The position numbers were made by a program, and so were the translations under genes. The notes under the pieces are model-generated. The model was not told the DNA's origin. It ran no database searches and was given only the letters and a program-made list of their open reading frames with translations. From Blautia wexlerae (lineage in GTDB: Bacteria > Bacillota > Clostridia > Lachnospirales > Lachnospiraceae), in contig NZ_JAAIMY010000009.1 in assembly GCF_013300825.1 (NCBI RefSeq), forward strand, positions 1 to 64,000: a stretch of 64,000 nucleotides of DNA, given 5' to 3'. Shown here piece by piece: positions 59,790-64,000 of the stretch; position 1 is the first letter of the stretch, and every line of letters starts with the position of its first letter.

Positions 59790-59805
59790 ATGATTGATAT
59801 TTTAT

Positions 59806-59840
59806 GGAATTGCTATAGTAAAACAGGCACTTTTGCCTGT
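59806..59840 (+). repeat. Repeat end-like motif with hairpin
   Basis: GGAATTGCTATA (59806-59817) equals the outer end of the 45710-45869 element. It is followed by ACAGGCA (59823-59829) paired with TGCCTGT (59834-59840) around a CTTT loop. It may be a truncated relative of that element; the hairpin could also end the DUF1653 transcript. Confidence 0.45.
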
Positions 59841-59952
59841 ACAAAAACACTTTGTCGTTGTATAGTAATAACAAATAATAACAGCATACGTTTCCAGAGA
59901 TTTTATAGCACTGTCTGAAAAAATGTGCAGAAAGAACGAAAGGGAAGGAAAT

Positions 59953-60474
59953 ATGCAGAAAGTATTAGTAGTTGTAGACATGCAGAATGACTTCATCGAC
60001 GGAGCTCTTGGAACAAAAGAGGCAGTTGCCATTGTACCTGGTGTAAAAGAGAAAATCGAAAATTTTGATGGAGTTGTTCTTTTTACCAGAGACACCCATG
60101 AGACTTACTATCTTGACACCCAGGAAGGAAAGAAGCTTCCTGTACCGCACTGTATCCGTGACACCGAAGGATGGCAGATCCGAAGCGAATTAGATGCACT
60201 CAGAAAAACAGAACCCATTGATAAAGAAACCTTTGGTTCCACAGATCTTGCAGGAGACCTGGTGGCAATGAATGAGGATGATGAAATCGAAAGTATCACA
60301 TTCGTAGGTTTATGCACAGACATCTGTGTTATTTCCAATGCACTTCTGGCAAAAGCATCTCTCCCGGAAGTTCCGATTATCGTAGACGCTAAATACTGCG
60401 CAGGCGTAACACCGGAAAGCCATGAGAATGCACTGAAAGCAATGGAAGTATGCCAGATTCAGATTGACAGATAA
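59953..60474 (+). CDS. Isochorismatase-family cysteine hydrolase (nicotinamidase-like)
   Basis: A 173-residue hydrolase with the family triad pattern: Asp9 in VVDMQNDFIDGAL, a Lys in DKETFGSTDL near residue 96 and the nucleophilic Cys in GLCTDICVISN near 126. It resembles nicotinamidase (nicotinamide to nicotinic acid in NAD recycling), with the metal-site region RDTHETYYLD near 50, though the substrate is not proven. The start at 59953 has AAGGGAAGG upstream; the longer frame to 59923 has no support. Likely followed in the same direction by the HD-domain gene 85 bases on. Confidence 0.9.
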   Translation: MQKVLVVVDMQNDFIDGALGTKEAVAIVPGVKEKIENFDGVVLFTRDTHETYYLDTQEGKKLPVPHCIRDTEGWQIRSELDALRKTEPIDKETFGSTDLAGDLVAMNEDDEIESITFVGLCTDICVISNALLAKASLPEVPIIVDAKYCAGVTPESHENALKAMEVCQIQIDR

Positions 60475-60558
60475 ACTGCAGAGCAGTTATTCAGTTATAA
60501 ACAAGCAGTAAAGCAGATGATTTTATCCACCTGACAATTCAGATATGAGGAGTGACAA

Positions 60559-61161
60559 ATGAAGACAATTACACGAGACGAGGCATTTACATTATTAAAG
60601 AAATACAACAAGGATTCATTCCACATTCAGCATGCCCTGACTGTAGAAGCAGTAATGAAATGGTACGCCAATGAGCTTGGTTATGGCGAAGATGCAGAAT
60701 ACTGGGGAATTGTAGGACTCCTCCATGACATTGACTTTGAGTTATATCCGGAAGAACACTGTCTGAAGGCTCCGGAAATGCTCCGCGAAGCAGGCGTAGG
60801 TGAAGACGTAATCCATTCAGTTGTATCCCACGGCTACGGTATCACAGTAGGATGTGGTGCAACCATTGACGTAGCACCGGAACACGAAATGGAAAAAGTA
60901 CTCTTTGCGGCGGACGAACTTACAGGACTTATCTGGGCAGCAGCACTTATGAGACCATCCAAAAGCACAAAAGACATGGAACTCAAATCCCTCAAGAAGA
61001 AATACAAAAGCAAAGGCTTCGCAGCAGGATGCTCCAGAGAAGTCATCGAGCGAGGCGCCGAACAACTCGGCTGGGAACTGCAGAAGCTGCTCACTATGAC
61101 ACTGCAGGCAATGGCAGACTGCGAGGATGAGATTAAGGCGGAGATGGACGCGGAAGCGTAA
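60559..61161 (+). CDS. HD-domain protein (HDIG-type)
   Basis: A 200-residue putative metal-dependent phosphohydrolase: HIQHALTVEAVM near residue 22 and the HD dyad in GLLHDIDFE near 54, with VSHGYG near 88 as a further likely metal ligand. Substrate unknown. The C-terminal third is Lys-rich (LKSLKKKYKSKG) and its DNA is more GC- and C-ending-codon-rich than the surroundings. AGGAG precedes the ATG. The terminator after it ends the unit. Confidence 0.85.
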   Translation: MKTITRDEAFTLLKKYNKDSFHIQHALTVEAVMKWYANELGYGEDAEYWGIVGLLHDIDFELYPEEHCLKAPEMLREAGVGEDVIHSVVSHGYGITVGCGATIDVAPEHEMEKVLFAADELTGLIWAAALMRPSKSTKDMELKSLKKKYKSKGFAAGCSREVIERGAEQLGWELQKLLTMTLQAMADCEDEIKAEMDAEA

Positions 61162-61202
61162 ATATTAAAACTGAATAATAAAGTAACAAAAATTGCTTAG
61201 AA

Positions 61203-61240
61203 AGAAAGGGACATATCAGAGGTAGAAGGTATGTCTCTTT
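61203..61240 (+). terminator. Terminator after the HD-domain gene
   Basis: AAAGGGACATA (61203 onwards) pairs with TATGTCTCTTTTT (ending 61240) with one G-T pair and a 14-base loop, and the T run forms part of the 3' arm. Confidence 0.8.
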
Positions 61241-61415
61241 TTGTATTACAGTGAATTGAATATAATAGGTAATGTCGAATGAAAATTGTTGCCGTTTATG
61301 TCGAAAAATTGTATAATATGACGTAAAGTAGTTAGCTTTATCAGATGACTTAGGCAGTAAAGAATATAAAAGAGAAATAATGTCTGAAGAGACATTTGGA
61401 AATTGGATAAAAATA

Positions 61416-62003
61416 ATGAATAAGACTTTAAATTACTATAACGAAAATGCACAGTCCTTTGCGTCTGGAACTGTTTCCGTAGAGTTTACAGAAATGCAGG
61501 ACAAATTTTTGCAAAAGCTTAATCCGGGAGCATATATACTCGATTTTGGTTGCGGCGCAGGAAGGGACACGAAATATTTTTTGGACCAAGGCTATCTGGT
61601 AGAGGCAATAGACGGTTCCGAACAGTTATGCCAGATTGCGAGTAAACATACTGGAATCAAAGTTAGACAGATGCTGTTTCAGGAACTGAAAGTGAATGAG
61701 AAATACGACGGCATATGGGCTTGTGCTTCCATTCTTCATTTACCGAAAAAAGAACTAAAAGAGGTTTTCAAGAAAATGCTCACAGCGTTGAAACCTGGTG
61801 GACGGATTTATACTTCTTTCAAATATGGAGAGTATGAGGGAGAGCGAAACGGACGATACTTTACAGATTTTACAATAGACACATTTGCGGATTTTGTACA
61901 GGAGATACACAATCTGCAAATAGAAGAACACTGGATCACAGGAGATGTCCGACCGGGAAGAGGTGAGAAAAAATGGCTGAACTTAATTATGCAGAAAAAA
62001 TGA
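61416..62003 (+). CDS. Class I SAM-dependent methyltransferase
   Basis: A 195-residue methyltransferase with motif I ILDFGCGAGRDTKYF near residue 44, acidic post-motif AIDGSE near 65, and the motif IV-like WACASILHLP near 98. The substrate is unknown. ATG 61416 is preferred because family members begin MNKTxxYYNxNA; the frame reaches ATG 61380. Neither start has a strong ribosome-binding site. Its end overlaps the helicase gene start by up to 31 bases (or as an ATGA), showing that the two are translated together. Methyltransferases of this type are often found next to such helicases. Confidence 0.88.
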   Translation: MNKTLNYYNENAQSFASGTVSVEFTEMQDKFLQKLNPGAYILDFGCGAGRDTKYFLDQGYLVEAIDGSEQLCQIASKHTGIKVRQMLFQELKVNEKYDGIWACASILHLPKKELKEVFKKMLTALKPGGRIYTSFKYGEYEGERNGRYFTDFTIDTFADFVQEIHNLQIEEHWITGDVRPGRGEKKWLNLIMQKK

Positions 62004-64000
62004 ACATCGGATATGAAAATGAATATTCCACAGATGCCATGACCGGCGGACCTGATAAAAGAAGACAATTATATTATCAGTTAATCCAGAGTATGAAGAA
62101 AGCAGAAAGCGTTGATATCATTGTTTCATTCCTTATGGAATCAGGAGTAAAAATGCTTCTTCAGGAACTGGAAAACACCCTGAAACGCGGAGCCAAAATC
62201 CGAATCCTGACAGGAAATTATCTCGGAATAACCCAGCCGTCTGCACTATATCTGATTAAAAGAAAACTCGGTGACAGAGTTGATCTTAGATTTTACTGCG
62301 AAAAAGGCCGTTCTTTTCATCCAAAGTCTTACATATTCCATTATGCAGACCATAGTGAACTTTACATTGGATCGTCCAATATTTCAAGAAGTGCACTGAC
62401 TTCAGGAATAGAATGGAACTACCGTTTTAGCAGCAAAAAAGATCCAGAAAACTATGCTGAATTTTTTTATACATTTGAAGACTTGTTTGAAAACCATTCC
62501 ATCATAATCGATGATAAAGAATTAAAGAGATATTCCCAGAACTGGCATCGTCCTGCAGTTGCAAAAGATCTTGACAAATATGACTTTGAACAGGATACAG
62601 AAGATACTAAAATTAAAACAATGTATGAACCAAGAGGGGCACAGATTGAAGCACTCTGTGCATTGGAAGATACAAGAGCAGAAGGAGCAAAGAAAGCGCT
62701 CATCCATGCTGCAACGGGTATCGGAAAAACTTATCTGGCGGCATTTGATTCCAAATCATATGAAAAGGTTTTGTTTGTTGCACACAGAGAAGAAATCCTG
62801 AAACAGGCAGCAGATTCTTTTAGAAATGTAAGAAATTCTGAGGCTTATGGATTCTTTACAGGAGATGAGAAATGCACAGATAAATCCGTTATCTTTGCTT
62901 CTGTAGCAACTCTCGGAAAATCAGAATACCTGAATGAAAAATATTTTGCACCGGATTATTTCGACTACGTAGTGATTGATGAATTTCATCATGCAGTCAA
63001 TAATCAGTATAGAAAAATCGTAGAATACTTTAAACCCCAATTTCTTCTCGGACTGACAGCAACACCTGAAAGAATGGATGGCAAAAATATATATGAAATC
63101 TGCGATTATAATGTGCCCTATGAGATTTCATTAAAAGATGGCATCAATAAAGGAATGCTGGTTCCATTTCACTATTATGGAATCTACGACGAGACAGACT
63201 ATACCAAACTGCATATAGTCAGAGGAAAATATGTGGAAGAAGAACTGAACAAAACATACATAGGAAACGCTTACAGACATGATCTGATTTACAAATATTA
63301 CTGTAAATATGGTTCAAAACAGGCATTAGGCTTCTGCTGTTCCAGAAAACATGCAGAAGAAATGGCAAAGGAATTCAGCAGAAGAGGAATCCCATCAGCA
63401 GCAGTTTACAGTAATGCAAATGGAGAATTCTCCATGGACAGAACAGAAGCAATTGAGAAATTGGAAAGTGGAAAAATCAAAGTCGTCTTTTCGGTGGATA
63501 TGTTCAACGAAGGCGTAGATATTCCCTCTGTAGATATGGTAATGTTTCTCCGTCCGACGGAATCTCCAATAGTATTCCTGCAGCAACTTGGAAGAGGATT
63601 GCGGAGAAGTAAAGGAAAAGAATATCTCAATGTCCTGGACTTCATCGGCAATTACGAAAAGGCAGGAAGAGTCAGATACTTACTGACAGGAAAAAGTAAA
63701 GCAGAGAAACAAACCTATTCTCCAGCAGATAAAACAGATTATCCGGATGATTGTTTTGTTGATTTTGATATGAAATTAATTGATTTGTTTGCAGAAATGG
63801 ACAAGAAACAACAATCACTTAAAGATCAGATAAAAAAAGAATATTTCAGAGTAAAAGAATTACTCGGCAGACAGCCATCCAGAATGGACTTATTTACATA
63901 TATGGATGATGACGTTTATCAGAAGGCAATTGCACGTTCAAGTGAGAATCCATTTAACAAGTATCTGGAATATCTGAATGAATTAAATGAACTTACAGAT
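61973..64000 (+). CDS. PLD-like / DEAD-box helicase, DUF3427 type (partial, runs off window)
   Basis: An open frame of 676 codons with no stop by the window end. Residues ~20-140 form a phospholipase-D-like nuclease half-site (SFHPKSYIFHY near residue 113 with HxK, and YIGSSNIS near 129). A superfamily 2 helicase core follows: Walker A ATGIGKT near 246, DEFHH near 336, LGLTATPERM near 361, and in the second RecA lobe VFSVDMFNEGVDIP near 505 and QQLGRGLRRSKGKEY near 538. The tail after ~600 is the start of a DUF3427-like region. The start at 61973 has AGAGGTGA just before it; ATG 62000 (ATGA overlap) is the alternative. Such proteins are linked to DNA repair, phage defence or mobile DNA. Confidence 0.9.
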   Translation, partial: MAELNYAEKMNIGYENEYSTDAMTGGPDKRRQLYYQLIQSMKKAESVDIIVSFLMESGVKMLLQELENTLKRGAKIRILTGNYLGITQPSALYLIKRKLGDRVDLRFYCEKGRSFHPKSYIFHYADHSELYIGSSNISRSALTSGIEWNYRFSSKKDPENYAEFFYTFEDLFENHSIIIDDKELKRYSQNWHRPAVAKDLDKYDFEQDTEDTKIKTMYEPRGAQIEALCALEDTRAEGAKKALIHAATGIGKTYLAAFDSKSYEKVLFVAHREEILKQAADSFRNVRNSEAYGFFTGDEKCTDKSVIFASVATLGKSEYLNEKYFAPDYFDYVVIDEFHHAVNNQYRKIVEYFKPQFLLGLTATPERMDGKNIYEICDYNVPYEISLKDGINKGMLVPFHYYGIYDETDYTKLHIVRGKYVEEELNKTYIGNAYRHDLIYKYYCKYGSKQALGFCCSRKHAEEMAKEFSRRGIPSAAVYSNANGEFSMDRTEAIEKLESGKIKVVFSVDMFNEGVDIPSVDMVMFLRPTESPIVFLQQLGRGLRRSKGKEYLNVLDFIGNYEKAGRVRYLLTGKSKAEKQTYSPADKTDYPDDCFVDFDMKLIDLFAEMDKKQQSLKDQIKKEYFRVKELLGRQPSRMDLFTYMDDDVYQKAIARSSENPFNKYLEYLNELNELTD

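Overview
The window looks like chromosome from a low-to-moderate GC, Gram-positive gut anaerobe of the Lachnospiraceae, most like Blautia or a close relative. The basis is strong AGGAGG-type ribosome-binding sites, consensus TTGACA/TATAAT promoters, hairpin-plus-T terminators, clostridial versions of the housekeeping genes (ATP-type PEP carboxykinase, fused RibBA, cofactor-independent phosphoglycerate mutase) and a specialisation in phosphorolysis of beta-linked sugars (two GH94 enzymes and one GH112). No rRNA, tRNA, CRISPR array, prophage or intact insertion sequence was seen. The genus is an inference from gene content, not a measured assignment.

Layout. 1-596: the start of a minus-strand protein made of 10-residue repeats, running off the left edge. 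0.9-13 kb: housekeeping genes, namely a PHP phosphatase, the glycolytic block gapA-pgk-tpiA, an RlmD-type rRNA methylase, a GNAT acetyltransferase, a flavoprotein, a small regulator/membrane-protein pair, homoserine dehydrogenase and gpmI. 13-25.4 kb: a MATE exporter, an L,D-transpeptidase with a structured leader, mutY with a glycosyltransferase, a PAP2 phosphatase, an orphan response regulator, topB and three small genes ending in an AraC regulator. 25.5-37 kb: a beta-glucoside locus with two GH94 phosphorylases facing away from a binding protein, two permeases and a domain-permuted GH3 glucosidase; the transporter ATPase is not here and is presumably a shared MsiK-type protein. 37-44.3 kb: a FliB-like gene with an AraC regulator, then a GH112 galactoside phosphorylase followed by a cytoplasmic LacI-like sensor fused to GGDEF. 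44.4-51.7 kb: trpS, a folded MITE-like repeat, a Lon-like ATPase without protease, and an FMN-riboswitch-controlled ribD-ribE-ribBA-ribH operon. 51.7-57.5 kb: RluA, a PanE-like reductase, pckA, a PIN/NYN-like protein and an ArsC-like protein that lacks the catalytic cysteine. 57.6-64 kb: more accessory in character, with an overlapping AAA ATPase plus putative PD-(D/E)XK gene pair, a DUF1653 protein, an isochorismatase-type hydrolase, an HD-domain protein and a methyltransferase overlapping a PLD-DEAD helicase cut by the right edge.

How the genes work together. The sugar loci import oligosaccharides by ABC transport and split them inside the cell with phosphate or by hydrolysis, feeding sugar phosphates to the glycolytic genes at the left; pckA supplies the PEP/oxaloacetate node. 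The best candidates for under-described biology are the AAA/nuclease-like cassette at 57.6-59.3 kb, the sugar-sensor diguanylate cyclase at 42-44.3 kb, the protease-less Lon-like ATPase at 46-47.5 kb, and the 160-bp inverted-repeat element at 45.7-45.9 kb.
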